DNA of 64,000 bases from Pseudomonas kairouanensis (GTDB taxonomy: Bacteria; Pseudomonadota; Gammaproteobacteria; Pseudomonadales; Pseudomonadaceae), in contig NZ_QUZU01000017.1 of NCBI RefSeq assembly GCF_004682055.1, positions 48,455-112,454 of the forward strand. The letters run 5' to 3'. This document shows positions 40,854 through 50,013 of this stretch, in pieces (within the stretch, counting starts at the first letter, position 1; each line of letters starts with the position of its first letter). The notes beneath the pieces were generated by a model. That model saw only the letters and a program-made list of their open reading frames with translations. It made no database searches and was not told the DNA's origin. A program made the translations under genes and the position numbers.

Positions 40854-42758
40854 ATGCAAGTGGATCTTGAAGCTGACGGCGCTTCGGTAGAAGGCCTCGC
40901 GCGTTTTCAACAGGGGCTTTTCCATGCCCGTCGATTGCGCCAAGCCGGTATCAGCCTGACGACGTTGGCCGTCGGCGGTTGGGTGCTGGCGCTGTTTGTC
41001 GCGCTGTTTGCGTCGTTGTCGATCTGGCCGGTGGTGTTGATCAACTGCGCCTCGGCGTTGCTGCTGATGGTGGCCGGTTTGCAATCGGCGTGGTGGGTGG
41101 CCGACTGGCGCACCCAGGCGTTGGAGCAACCCACGGTTCAAATGCCGGTTGAGGACGCGAGCCACTACGCGCGCCTTACCGAGCGCTTTGGCAAACACAT
41201 CGGCGCGCCGGTGGTGTGGCTTGGCGGTTGGTCGCTGCTGGCGCTGGTCAGCATTGTCGAGTTCTGGAACCTGGCATTGCCCGCCGCGCCTGTTGGCCAA
41301 TCGGCCAGTATCGGTGCCGCGCTGGCCTTGGCCCTGGCGTTTGGCTTACTGGTGTTCGAACGCCGCCTGGCCCAGGAAACTGCCGCTCAATGGCCGGAAG
41401 CCTCGCAACTGGCGCAGTTGAGCCGGGTAGCGATTATCTGCCTGGTGATCAGTGCGGTTTGCCTGTTGTTTGCCAGCGCCGAGTCTGTCTGGCCATTGCG
41501 TCTGGCCGTGCTGATCGGCGTGCTGCCGGCGCTGGTGGCGGTGGAGTTGCTGCTACGGGCCGTGCTGTCACTGTTCAGCCCACGCCAACCGCAACTTGAA
41601 CCTCGCCTGATGGCGCAGAGTTTTGTCGCCGGTTTGCTGCGCTGGCCGCCCCAACCCTTGTTGGCATTGCAGCACGAGTTGCATAACCGCTTCGGCATCG
41701 ACCTGCGTCAGATCTGGGCGTTTACCTACATGCGCCGGGCATTTTTGCCGGTGTTGCTGGTGGTGCTGGCGGTCGGCTGGGTGCTGACCGGCGTGCACGA
41801 AGTGCCCCTGCAAGGGCGTGGGATTTATGAGCGCTTTGGCAAACCCGTCGAGGTGTTCGGCCCCGGTCTGCATGCTGGGTTGCCCTGGCCGTTGGGCCGC
41901 GTGATCAAGGTGGAAAACGGCGTGGTCCACGAGCTGGCCACCAGCGTCAGTGAAGCGGCCGCACCGGACCTGGCCCCTGCCGAAGGCCCGGCGCCGCTGA
42001 TCGCCAATCGGTTGTGGGACGCCAGCCATGTGAATGACAAATCCCAGGTGATCGCCAGCAGCAGCGGCGACAAGCAGAGCTTCCAGATCGTCAATATGGA
42101 TGTGCGCTTCGTCTACCGCATTGGCTTGACCGACCAGGCAGCGCTTGCCGCCACCTATAACAGTGCGGATGTGCCGACCCTGATCCGCAGCACCGCCAGC
42201 CGCATCCTGGTGCACGACTTTGCTTCACGCACGCTCGATGAACTGCTGGGTGAACAACGCACCCGCCTGGCCGACGAAATCGGCCGCGCCGTGCAAGGGG
42301 ATCTCCAAGCACTCGACAGTGGCGTGGAAATTCTCGCCACGGTCGTCGAGGCGATCCATCCACCGGCCGGAGCCGCCAACGCCTATCACGGTGTGCAAGC
42401 TGCGCAAATCGGCGCCCAGGCCCTGATCTCCCGCGAGCGCGGTGCGGCCAGCGAGCAAACCAACCAGGCCTTGCTGCAAGCCAGTACCGCCCGCGACCAG
42501 GCCAGCGCCACCGCCCGCGAAGTGAACGCGGGTGCCCAGGCTGCCGACCTGCGGTTTGCCGCCGAACAAAAGGCCTATGCCACCGCTGGCAAGGCCTTCG
42601 TGTTGGAGCAGTACCTCGGCCAACTCAGCCAGGGCCTGGCCAACGCCAAGTTGCTTATCCTGGATCATCGCCTGGGCGCCGACAGTGCACCGACGATCGA
42701 TCTGCGTTCCTTTACCTTGCCGGCCGATCCTTCGTCGCCGCGTAAAGCCGTTCAATAA
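40854..42758 (+). CDS. SPFH/Band 7 protein with multi-pass N-terminus (HflK-like)
   Basis: A 634-residue membrane protein. Residues about 30-320 hold several hydrophobic segments (for example LTTLAVGGWVLALFVALFAS and LPVLLVVLAVGWVLTG). A Band 7/SPFH domain follows (VPLQGRGIYERFGKPVEVFGPGLHAGLPWPLG), then a long Ala/Gln-rich coiled coil (SATAREVNAGAQAADLRFA). HflK/HflC relatives form ring assemblies that modulate FtsH or other membrane proteins. ATG 40854 gives a charged N-terminus and is preferred over 40767. It is the first of four tightly packed genes ending in a P-type ATPase. Confidence 0.85.
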   Translation: MQVDLEADGASVEGLARFQQGLFHARRLRQAGISLTTLAVGGWVLALFVALFASLSIWPVVLINCASALLLMVAGLQSAWWVADWRTQALEQPTVQMPVEDASHYARLTERFGKHIGAPVVWLGGWSLLALVSIVEFWNLALPAAPVGQSASIGAALALALAFGLLVFERRLAQETAAQWPEASQLAQLSRVAIICLVISAVCLLFASAESVWPLRLAVLIGVLPALVAVELLLRAVLSLFSPRQPQLEPRLMAQSFVAGLLRWPPQPLLALQHELHNRFGIDLRQIWAFTYMRRAFLPVLLVVLAVGWVLTGVHEVPLQGRGIYERFGKPVEVFGPGLHAGLPWPLGRVIKVENGVVHELATSVSEAAAPDLAPAEGPAPLIANRLWDASHVNDKSQVIASSSGDKQSFQIVNMDVRFVYRIGLTDQAALAATYNSADVPTLIRSTASRILVHDFASRTLDELLGEQRTRLADEIGRAVQGDLQALDSGVEILATVVEAIHPPAGAANAYHGVQAAQIGAQALISRERGAASEQTNQALLQASTARDQASATAREVNAGAQAADLRFAAEQKAYATAGKAFVLEQYLGQLSQGLANAKLLILDHRLGADSAPTIDLRSFTLPADPSSPRKAVQ

Positions 42759-42770
42759 GGAGTCTGACTG

Positions 42771-43760
42771 TTGAGCGCTCATTCCCACGATCACGGTCAT
42801 CATCATGGCCATCACCACCACCATCATCACGGTGACGAACAGGCTGGCGGGCCTTTCCCTTGGCGGCGCATGGCCTGGGCGGTGTTGCTGGTGCTGTTTG
42901 CGGTGGCGGCCGCCAGCCTGGTGCAGGTGCGCTCCGGCGAAGCCACGGTCATAACGCGGTTCGGCAACCCGGCGCGGGTGCTGCTGGAGCCGGGCCTGGG
43001 CTGGCGCTGGCCGGCACCGTTCGAGGCAGCGATCCCGGTGGACCTGCGCCTGCGCACCACCTCCAGCGGTTTGCAGGACGTGGGCACTCGCGATGGCTTG
43101 CGCATCATCGTGCAAGCGTATGTGGCCTGGCAGGTGCAGGGCGATGCCGACAACGTGCAGCGCTTTATGCGTGCGGTGCAAAACCAGCCGGATGAGGCGG
43201 CGCGGCAGATCCGTACCTTTGTCGGCTCGGCGCTGGAAACCACGGCGGCCAGTTTTGATCTGTCGAGCTTGATCAACACTGATGCCAGCCAAGTGCACAT
43301 CGCGCAATTCGAAGCCCAACTGCGCCAGCAGATCGAGCAACAATTGCTCACCACCTATGGCGTGCGTGTGGCTCAAGTTGGTATCGAGCGGCTGACGCTG
43401 CCCTCGGTTACCCTCACCGCCACGGTCGATCGCATGCGCGCCGAGCGCGAAACCATCGCCACCGAACGCACCGCAGTGGGCAAGCGCGAAGCGGCGCAGA
43501 TCCGCTCCGCTGCCGAGCGTGATGCACGCATCGTGCAGGCTGATGCCACGGTGAAAGCTGCCGATATCGAAGCCCAGTCGCGGGTAGAGGCGGCGCAGAT
43601 CTATGGCCGTGCCTATGCGGGTAACCCGCAGCTGTACAACCTGCTGCGCTCCCTCGACACCCTGGGCACGGTGGTTACGCCGGGCACCAAGATCATCCTG
43701 CGCACGGATGCGGCGCCATTTCGCGCCCTGGTGGACGGGCCGAAGGACGTCCAGCCATGA
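42771..43760 (+). CDS. SPFH/Band 7 protein with histidine-rich N-terminus (HflC-like)
   Basis: A 329-residue HflC-type protein. The first 20 residues include 13 His (HSHDHGHHHGHHHHHHH), a probable metal-binding tail on the cytoplasmic side. Then come one membrane helix (MAWAVLLVLFAVAAASL) and a Band 7 domain (GEATVITRFGNPARVLLEPG, later AAQIRSAAERDARIVQAD coiled coil). The start is TTG, supported by AAGGAG nine bases upstream. It overlaps the next gene by 4 bases (ATGA). Confidence 0.87.
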   Translation: MSAHSHDHGHHHGHHHHHHHGDEQAGGPFPWRRMAWAVLLVLFAVAAASLVQVRSGEATVITRFGNPARVLLEPGLGWRWPAPFEAAIPVDLRLRTTSSGLQDVGTRDGLRIIVQAYVAWQVQGDADNVQRFMRAVQNQPDEAARQIRTFVGSALETTAASFDLSSLINTDASQVHIAQFEAQLRQQIEQQLLTTYGVRVAQVGIERLTLPSVTLTATVDRMRAERETIATERTAVGKREAAQIRSAAERDARIVQADATVKAADIEAQSRVEAAQIYGRAYAGNPQLYNLLRSLDTLGTVVTPGTKIILRTDAAPFRALVDGPKDVQP

Positions 43761-44791
43761 CCGAGCGTGACAGCCCAGACAGCCCGTGGATCCAGGCGGG
43801 GCGCCTGACGTTCCTGGCGTTGTATGCGGTGACCGTATTGGCCGCGTTGGCGTGGGCGTTTTCCAATGTGCGCCAGATCGACCCGCAGAACCGCGCCGTG
43901 GTGCTGCACTTCGGTGCCCTGGACCGCATCCAGAATGCCGGGCTGTTGCTGGCCTGGCCGCAACCGTTCGAGCAAGTGGTGCTGTTGCCGGCGGCGGACC
44001 GGGTGATTGAACGCCGGGTAGAGAATCTGCTGCGCTCCGAGGCGGCAGTGCAGGCCGACCGTGTGGCCAGTTTCGCCACGCCGTTGAGTGATGCCTTGGC
44101 GGGCTCCGGCTACCTGCTGACCGGCGATGCCGGTGTGGTGCAATTGGATGTGCGGGTGTTCTACAAGGTCACCGAGCCCTATGCCTTTGTGTTGCAGGGC
44201 GAGCATGTATTGCCGGCCCTGGATCGCCTGGTGACCCGCAGCGCCGTGGCCCTCACGGCGGCCCGCGACCTGGACACAATTCTGGTGGCGCGCCCCGAGC
44301 TGATGGGCACTGACAACGGCGCCGCCGAGCGTCGTGAACGGCTGCGTGGCGACTTGGTGCAAGGCATCAATCAACAGTTGGCGGCGTTGACTTCCAGTGG
44401 CTTGGGCCTGGGCATCGCCGTTACGCGCGTGGATGTGCAATCGAGCCTGCCCGGCCCGGCGGTGAATGCGTTTAACGCCGTTCTGACCGCCAGCCAGCAA
44501 GCCGATAAAGCCGTGGCCAACGCGCGCACGGATGCAGAAAAACTCACCCAGACCGCCAATCAGCAGGCCGACCGCTTGGTGCAAGTGGCCCACGCCCAGG
44601 CCAGCGAACGCCTGGCCAATGCCCAGGCGCAAACCGCCACGGTGGCCAGCCTGGCCCAAGTGAAAGACCCGGGCTTGTTGCTGCGCCTGTACCGCGAGCG
44701 CTTGCCGAAGATCCTCGGCCAGGCGGGCTCCGTGACCACGGTCGACCCCAAAGACGACTCCCGTTTGATCATCCAGGGAGCCGAACAATGA
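43757..44791 (+). CDS. SPFH/Band 7 protein (HflC/HflK-like)
   Basis: The third SPFH protein of the operon, 344 residues: a membrane helix near residues 15-38 (LTFLALYAVTVLAALAWAF), Band 7 sequence (QIDPQNRAVVLHFGALDRIQNAG, VFYKVTEPYAFVLQGE) and a C-terminal coiled coil (NQQADRLVQVAHAQASERL). With the two preceding proteins it could form a hetero-oligomeric ring around the co-encoded ATPase. It overlaps both neighbours by ATGA. Confidence 0.85.
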   Translation: MTERDSPDSPWIQAGRLTFLALYAVTVLAALAWAFSNVRQIDPQNRAVVLHFGALDRIQNAGLLLAWPQPFEQVVLLPAADRVIERRVENLLRSEAAVQADRVASFATPLSDALAGSGYLLTGDAGVVQLDVRVFYKVTEPYAFVLQGEHVLPALDRLVTRSAVALTAARDLDTILVARPELMGTDNGAAERRERLRGDLVQGINQQLAALTSSGLGLGIAVTRVDVQSSLPGPAVNAFNAVLTASQQADKAVANARTDAEKLTQTANQQADRLVQVAHAQASERLANAQAQTATVASLAQVKDPGLLLRLYRERLPKILGQAGSVTTVDPKDDSRLIIQGAEQ

Positions 44792-46680
44792 GCGCACCTA
44801 TGCTGACCAGCGCCGAACAGCGCAGTGCCGCGCGGCAATTGACCCTGGCCATGCTGGCCCTGGGTTTGCTGGTGTTGGGCCTGGTGTGGCGCTGGCTGGC
44901 GCCGGACCAGATCGGGGTGAGCCAACTCTTGCTGGGCGTGGCCTCGTTATTGGTGGCAGTGCCGGTGATGCGTTCGGCCTGGTACAGCCTGCGGTTTCCC
45001 AGCCTGCATGGGATCACCGACCAACTGATCGCCCTGGCCATGCTTGGCGCCTGGGCGACCGGTGATCTGCTGACCGCCGCGCTGCTGCCGATCATCATGA
45101 TTTTTGGCCATGTACTGGAAGAGCGCAGTGTGATCGGCTCCCAGGAAGCGATCCACGCCCTGGGCAAACTGACCCGCAGCCATGCGCGCTTGGTGCAGGC
45201 CGATGGCAGCATTGTGGAAGTGGACAACGGCACGCTGCACACCGGCGATATCGTCGAAGTGCGCGCCGGTGACCGCGTACCGGCCGATGGGGTGGTGCTG
45301 TCGGGCCAGGCGAGCCTGGACACGGCGCCGATCACCGGTGAGTCGGTGCCGCTGGAAGCCAGTGCCGGCGTGCAGGTGTTTGGCGGGGCGATTAACCTGG
45401 ACGGCTTGCTGCGCCTGGAGGTGACGCGCACTGGCAACGAATCCACCCTGGGCAAAGTCATCGCATTGATGCAAAACGCCGAGCGCTCCAAGCCGCCGAT
45501 TACCCGGCTGCTGGAGCGCTACGCCGGTCGCTATATGGTGTTGGTGTTGTTGCTGGCCGCCGTGACCTGGTTTGTGACCAACGATGCCCAGGCGATGCTC
45601 GCCGTGCTGGTGGCGGCGTGCCCCTGTGCGTTGGTGCTGTCGGCGCCGGCTACGGCCATTGCCGGGATTGCCGTGGCGGCGCGCCATGGGATTCTGATTC
45701 GCAGCTCGGCGTTCCTGGAAGAGCTGGCGGACCTGACTTCCCTGGTGGTCGACAAGACCGGCACCCTGACCTTTGGCACCCTGCGCCTGCAATCGATCGA
45801 GACCAGCGCGCCGGATCGGCAGGGGTTGCTTAACTTGGCGGCCAGTTTGGGGTCGGCCAGCAGCCACCCGGTCAGCCGGGCGTTGGCGGGGCTGGCAGCG
45901 CAGGAACAGATGTGGGGGCTGACCGACATTCGCGAACGCCAGGGCTTGGGTGTGGTGGCGCAGACCGAGCAGGGCGAGGCAGCGCTGGGGCGGCCGGAGT
46001 TGTTTGAGCAGTTGGGCGTTTCGACCACCTCTGTGCCGACCCATGACGGCCCGATTGCCGGTTTGGCCTTGAACGGGGAGTTTCTGGCCTGGCTGCTGTT
46101 GGCCGACAGCGTCAAGCCGGAAGCCCGCCAGGCCCTGCAAGAGTTGCGCGACCTCGGTTTGGGTCGCCAACTGCTGCTCACCGGCGACCGCCAAAGCGTC
46201 GCCGACAGCCTGGCGCTGGAGGTGGGCATCAGTGACGTCGACGCCCAGGCCTTGCCAGAAGACAAGCTCAACCGCGTGCTGGAGGAAATCGCCAGCGGCT
46301 TCCGGCCGATGGTGGTGGGCGATGGCATCAACGATTCCCTGGCGCTCAAGGCCGGCGTGGTTGGCGTGGCCATGGGGGCGGGCGGGGCGGACATCGCGCT
46401 GGCGTCGGCGGACGTGGTCCTGATCGGCAGCGACCTGCGGCGCCTGGGTACGTGCGTGCGCTTGAGTCGCCAGTGCCGGCAGACGTTGCAGGTGAACGTG
46501 ATCATCGGCCTGGGCTGGACGCTGGCCATTGTGGTGTTCGCCGCATTCGGCTGGCTGGGGGCGGCCGGCGCAATGATTGCGGCGGTGTTGCATAACCTCA
46601 GCACGTTGCTGGTGCTGGGCAATGCCGGGCGCCTGCTGCGTTTTCAGGAGCCGTTGCTCAAGCTCGAAGAAAAATCCTGA
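44788..46680 (+). CDS. hmtA: P1B-type heavy-metal ATPase, HmtA-like
   Basis: A 630-residue metal-transport ATPase with no N-terminal metal-binding domain. Motifs are in order: TGES (about 184), the membrane metal site CPC (AACPCALVLSAP, near 279), DKTGTLT (phosphorylated Asp near 321), and GDGINDSLAL near 510. Closest in context is P. aeruginosa HmtA, reported to import Zn and Cu, which also follows SPFH-type genes. The preceding Zur-like box fits zinc uptake; an exporter is the alternative that sequence alone cannot exclude. A weak hairpin (46683-46700) follows. Confidence 0.85.
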   Translation: MSAPMLTSAEQRSAARQLTLAMLALGLLVLGLVWRWLAPDQIGVSQLLLGVASLLVAVPVMRSAWYSLRFPSLHGITDQLIALAMLGAWATGDLLTAALLPIIMIFGHVLEERSVIGSQEAIHALGKLTRSHARLVQADGSIVEVDNGTLHTGDIVEVRAGDRVPADGVVLSGQASLDTAPITGESVPLEASAGVQVFGGAINLDGLLRLEVTRTGNESTLGKVIALMQNAERSKPPITRLLERYAGRYMVLVLLLAAVTWFVTNDAQAMLAVLVAACPCALVLSAPATAIAGIAVAARHGILIRSSAFLEELADLTSLVVDKTGTLTFGTLRLQSIETSAPDRQGLLNLAASLGSASSHPVSRALAGLAAQEQMWGLTDIRERQGLGVVAQTEQGEAALGRPELFEQLGVSTTSVPTHDGPIAGLALNGEFLAWLLLADSVKPEARQALQELRDLGLGRQLLLTGDRQSVADSLALEVGISDVDAQALPEDKLNRVLEEIASGFRPMVVGDGINDSLALKAGVVGVAMGAGGADIALASADVVLIGSDLRRLGTCVRLSRQCRQTLQVNVIIGLGWTLAIVVFAAFGWLGAAGAMIAAVLHNLSTLLVLGNAGRLLRFQEPLLKLEEKS

Positions 46681-46780
46681 GGCCGCTGTAACGCCAGCGG
46701 GGGTCCTCTCTCTAGTGGTGTGTCGAGACCGGGCAATCCGCTCGGACCGGCACCCCTATTGATATTTGAGGATTACAAAA

Positions 46781-47032
46781 ATGAACATCAAGAACGCCGT
46801 TTCCGGTGCTGCCCTGGCTATCGCTGCCGCCACTCTGTTTGCCGGTGTCGCCACCCAGGTCCAAGCGGCCGACGCTACTGTTCACTGCTACGGCGTGACG
46901 TCCTGCAAAGGCATGAACGACTGCAAGACCGCCGAAAACGCCTGCAAAGGCCAGGCTGCCTGCAAGGGCCACGGCTTCAAGGCCATGACCAAGGCAGCCT
47001 GCGACGCGGCTGGCGGTAAAGTCGGCGAGTAA
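46781..47032 (+). CDS. bufA: Bufferin-type periplasmic metallophore precursor (BufA2-like)
   Basis: An 83-residue secreted peptide. The signal peptide is residues 1-29 (cleavage after QVQA). The mature part has six Cys at 36, 42, 48, 55, 61 and 74 in a CKG-rich pattern (HCYGVTSCKGMNDCKT). Bufferins are long RiPPs in which Cys residues are converted to thiooxazole by a DUF692 enzyme and which bind copper; DUF692 and DUF2063 genes follow directly here. ATG 46781 has GAGG nine bases upstream; TTG 46766 is less likely. Identity is by Cys pattern, signal peptide and neighbours. Confidence 0.85.
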   Translation: MNIKNAVSGAALAIAAATLFAGVATQVQAADATVHCYGVTSCKGMNDCKTAENACKGQAACKGHGFKAMTKAACDAAGGKVGE

Positions 47033-47092
47033 CCCCGTGCTCCCGCAGCGGCTGCCTAGCGTCGCTGCGGACACTTTGCCCCGGAGTGTCCA

Positions 47093-47938
47093 ATGCCCAC
47101 TTCCCTTCCAAACCTTGGCTACGGCCTGGGTTTACGCAATGAATACTACGAGCAGATCCTTGAGCAATCCCCCGCGGTGGATTGGTTTGAGGTCATCTCC
47201 GAGAATTACTTGGTACAGGGCGGCAAAGCCCTCTACTACCTGGATGCGATAGCCGAGCGCTACCCCCTGGTGATGCACGGTGTGTCCCTGTCCATCGGCG
47301 GGCCCCACGCCCTCGATATCGACTACCTGAAGCAGATCAAGCAACTGGCCGAGCGTATCCAACCGGCGTGGGTCTCCGACCACCTGTGCTGGAGCCGCGG
47401 CAGTGCCCATCAGTTGCACGACCTGTTGCCGCTGCCCTACACCGAGGAAAGCCTGTACCACGTCGCCGCCCGCGTGCGCCAAGTGCAGGATGTATTGCAG
47501 CGCCCGCTGGTGCTGGAAAATGTCTCCAGCTACGTGCGCGCCAAGGCCGATGAATTTACCGAGTGGGAATTTCTCAACGCGCTGGCGCACTTGTCCGGGT
47601 GCCAATTGCTGTTGGACGTCAACAATGTGTACGTCAGCTCGCGCAACCATGGTTTCGATGCCTGGACGTTCATTCGCAACCTGCCGCCCGAGAGCATTCG
47701 CCAACTGCATTTGGCCGGGCACATGGACTACGGCGACTACGTGGTCGATACCCATGATCACCCCGTGTGCGATCCGGTGTGGGCGCTTTATCAGCAGACC
47801 CTGGAACACTTGGGGCCCGTTTCGACATTGCTGGAGCGCGATGACCACTTCCCGCCGTTCGAAGAACTGCTCACCGAACTGAGCAAGGCGCGTGAGTTGG
47901 GCGCTACGGCGCTGGCCAGGAGATCGCTATGCGCCTGA
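47093..47938 (+). CDS. bufB: DUF692 multinuclear iron oxidase (BufB/MbnB-like)
   Basis: The modifying enzyme of the bufferin operon, a TIM-barrel relative of methanobactin MbnB that oxidises peptide cysteines. The 281 residues hold the expected metal-ligand stretches: EVISENYL (about residue 30-38), VMHGVSLSIGG (61-71), WVSDHLCW, LVLENVSSY, LLLDVNNVYVSS, LHLAGHMDYG and DTHDHPV. It follows bufA by 60 bases and overlaps bufC by 10. Confidence 0.93.
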   Translation: MPTSLPNLGYGLGLRNEYYEQILEQSPAVDWFEVISENYLVQGGKALYYLDAIAERYPLVMHGVSLSIGGPHALDIDYLKQIKQLAERIQPAWVSDHLCWSRGSAHQLHDLLPLPYTEESLYHVAARVRQVQDVLQRPLVLENVSSYVRAKADEFTEWEFLNALAHLSGCQLLLDVNNVYVSSRNHGFDAWTFIRNLPPESIRQLHLAGHMDYGDYVVDTHDHPVCDPVWALYQQTLEHLGPVSTLLERDDHFPPFEELLTELSKARELGATALARRSLCA

Positions 47939-48717
47939 CCGATTGGCAGTTGGCCTTCGAACAACATCTGCTGACTCAAACGCCTGCGGTCAGCAGTGGC
48001 TTTGCCGCGACTTTATTGGGTGGGCCCACGCTGGATGTAGAGACGGGCCTTGCGATCTACCACAACGCCTATCTCTCTCGGTTGCAGGAAGTGCTGCGTC
48101 ATGACTTCAGCGCCCTGCGCTATTGGCTGGGGGATGATGAATTTTCGGCGTTGGCTGAAGCTTATGTGCGCCGTTATCCGTCCGCCCATTTCAGCCTGCG
48201 TTGGCTCGGTGAACGGTTGCCCGCATTTATCACCGAGCATCTGGTCGCAGAGCAAAGCGCACCTCTTGAGGAACTGGCCCGGCTGGAGTGGGCGTTTTCC
48301 CTGGCTTTCGATGCCTGCCAAGGGGAGCCTCTGAGCCTCAATGACATGGCGTTGTTGCCAGCCGATGCCTGGCCGGATTTGCAGGTCACCCTGGGGCCGT
48401 CAGTGCAACAGTTGCTGTGCCGCTTCAACACGCTGGCGATCTGGCGGGCCAGCAAGGATGACGCGGACTTTCCCGGCAGCCATGCCCTGGAGTTCGCGCA
48501 GGTTTGCCTGGTGTGGCGCCATCAGAACGTATGCCACTACCGCAGCCTGGAACCTGCCGAAGCCTGCGCGCTGGCGGGCATGGTGACCAGCGGTTGGCGT
48601 TTTTCAGAACTGTGTGCCGAGTTGGCAGTCACCTGTGCAGAGGGTGCGCCACTGCAAGCCGTAACGTGGCTGAAACAGTGGGTCCAGGAGGGGTTGATCG
48701 AGCGTCGGAACCCGTAG
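47929..48717 (+). CDS. bufC: DUF2063 bufferin maturation partner BufC
   Basis: A 262-residue partner protein. The N-terminal DUF2063 domain (LTDWQLAFEQHLL; LAIYHNAYLSRLQEVLRHDF then SALRYWLGDDEF) is the part that binds precursor peptide in related MbnC/HvfC systems. The C-terminal half (residues about 150-262) is winged-helix-like. The 10-base overlap with bufB supports coupled translation of the two halves of the maturation complex. No DoxX-type bufD gene follows. Confidence 0.9.
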   Translation: MRLTDWQLAFEQHLLTQTPAVSSGFAATLLGGPTLDVETGLAIYHNAYLSRLQEVLRHDFSALRYWLGDDEFSALAEAYVRRYPSAHFSLRWLGERLPAFITEHLVAEQSAPLEELARLEWAFSLAFDACQGEPLSLNDMALLPADAWPDLQVTLGPSVQQLLCRFNTLAIWRASKDDADFPGSHALEFAQVCLVWRHQNVCHYRSLEPAEACALAGMVTSGWRFSELCAELAVTCAEGAPLQAVTWLKQWVQEGLIERRNP

Positions 48718-48802
48718 GGGCGTGCGACTAATAGATAGCTTCCTACTTTTATAGGGATGGTCTACCCTCACTCCAGACGTCTGAAACAAGGGGGGACTAC
48801 TC

Positions 48803-49987
48803 ATGCTCGCGCAACTTCCACCGGCCTTACAGAATCTTCAGCTACCGCTGCGTCTTCGACTCTGGGACGGCCATGAATTCAACTTGGGCCCAGAGCCCAG
48901 TGTGACCATCGTGGTGAAGGACCCCACGGTCGTGACACAGCTGACCCATCCCACGCTCGACTCACTGGGCGAGGCCTTCGTCGAAGGCAAACTGGAGCTC
49001 GAAGGCTCCATTGCCGAGGTCATCCGGGTATGTGACGAATTGAGTCACGCCCTGGTGGAGGACGACGAGGAACGCGCTCCGGTGCGTTCGATCCACGACA
49101 AGGCCACTGACGCAGCCGCCATTTCCTATCACTACGACCTGTCCAACGCGTTCTACCAGCTGTGGCTGGACCAGGACATGGCGTACTCCTGCGGTTATTT
49201 CGAAACCGGCAGCGAATCCATCGACCAAGCCCAACAAGACAAATTTCGCCACCTGTGCCGCAAGCTGCGGCTGCAGCCAGGGGAGTATTTGCTCGACGTC
49301 GGCTGCGGTTGGGGTGGGTTGGCGCGGTTTGCGGCGCGGGAGTTCGGGGTGAAAGTGTTTGGCATCACCCTGAGCAAGGAACAGTTGGCGTTGGCCCGGG
49401 AACGGGTGAAGGCCGAGGGCCTGGAAGACCAGGTGGACCTGCAACTGCTCGACTACCGTGACCTGCCGCAAGACGGGCGTTTCGACAAAGTGGTGAGCGT
49501 GGGCATGTTCGAGCACGTTGGCCATGCCAACCTGGCCGAGTACTGCCAGACCTTGTTCGGCGCGGTGCGTGAAGGTGGCCTGGTGATGAACCATGGCATC
49601 ACCGCCAAGCACACCGATGGCCGCCCCGTGGGCCGTGGCGCCGGTGAGTTTATCGAACGGTATGTGTTCCCCAACGGCGAGTTGCCGCACCTGGCGATGA
49701 TGACAGCTGAAATCAGTGAAGTCGGGCTGGAAGTGGTCGACGTCGAAAGCCTGCGCCTGCACTACGCGCGCACGCTGGACCATTGGAGCGAGCGCCTGGA
49801 AGACAACCTGGAAGCGGCGGCGAAACTGGTGCCGGAGCAGGCGTTGCGGATTTGGCGGTTGTATTTGGCCGGGTGTGCTTATGCGTTTGCGCGGGGCTGG
49901 ATCAACCTGCACCAGATATTGGCGGTCAAGCCCCATGCCGATGGCAGCCACGAACTGCCGTGGACGCGGGAGGATATCTACCGCTGA
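48803..49987 (+). CDS. cfa: Cyclopropane-fatty-acyl-phospholipid synthase
   Basis: Adds a methylene from SAM across double bonds of membrane phospholipid acyl chains, typically on entry to stationary phase. The 394 residues have an N-terminal lipid-binding domain (LWDGHEFNLGPEPSVTIVVK) and a methyltransferase core: HYDLSNAFYQLWLDQDMAYS, LLDVGCGWGGLARFAA near 163, GMFEHVG, and the C-terminal RIWRLYLAGCAYAF. In P. putida cfaB has the same neighbour, cardiolipin synthase, and depends on RpoS. TCCTACTT about 60 bases upstream resembles an RpoS -10. Confidence 0.95.
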   Translation: MLAQLPPALQNLQLPLRLRLWDGHEFNLGPEPSVTIVVKDPTVVTQLTHPTLDSLGEAFVEGKLELEGSIAEVIRVCDELSHALVEDDEERAPVRSIHDKATDAAAISYHYDLSNAFYQLWLDQDMAYSCGYFETGSESIDQAQQDKFRHLCRKLRLQPGEYLLDVGCGWGGLARFAAREFGVKVFGITLSKEQLALARERVKAEGLEDQVDLQLLDYRDLPQDGRFDKVVSVGMFEHVGHANLAEYCQTLFGAVREGGLVMNHGITAKHTDGRPVGRGAGEFIERYVFPNGELPHLAMMTAEISEVGLEVVDVESLRLHYARTLDHWSERLEDNLEAAAKLVPEQALRIWRLYLAGCAYAFARGWINLHQILAVKPHADGSHELPWTREDIYR

Positions 49988-50013
49988 GCCGGTTTTAAGA
50001 ACAATGAAAATCC

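Noticed and set aside
40623..41300. 225-codon minus-strand frame over the REPIN and start of the SPFH operon
   Set aside because: Composed of REP sequence and antisense of the SPFH gene; no family features.
44947..46593. 548-codon reverse frame opposite the P-type ATPase
   Set aside because: Shadow of a GC-rich gene; the plus strand has CPC, DKTGT and GDGIND in order.
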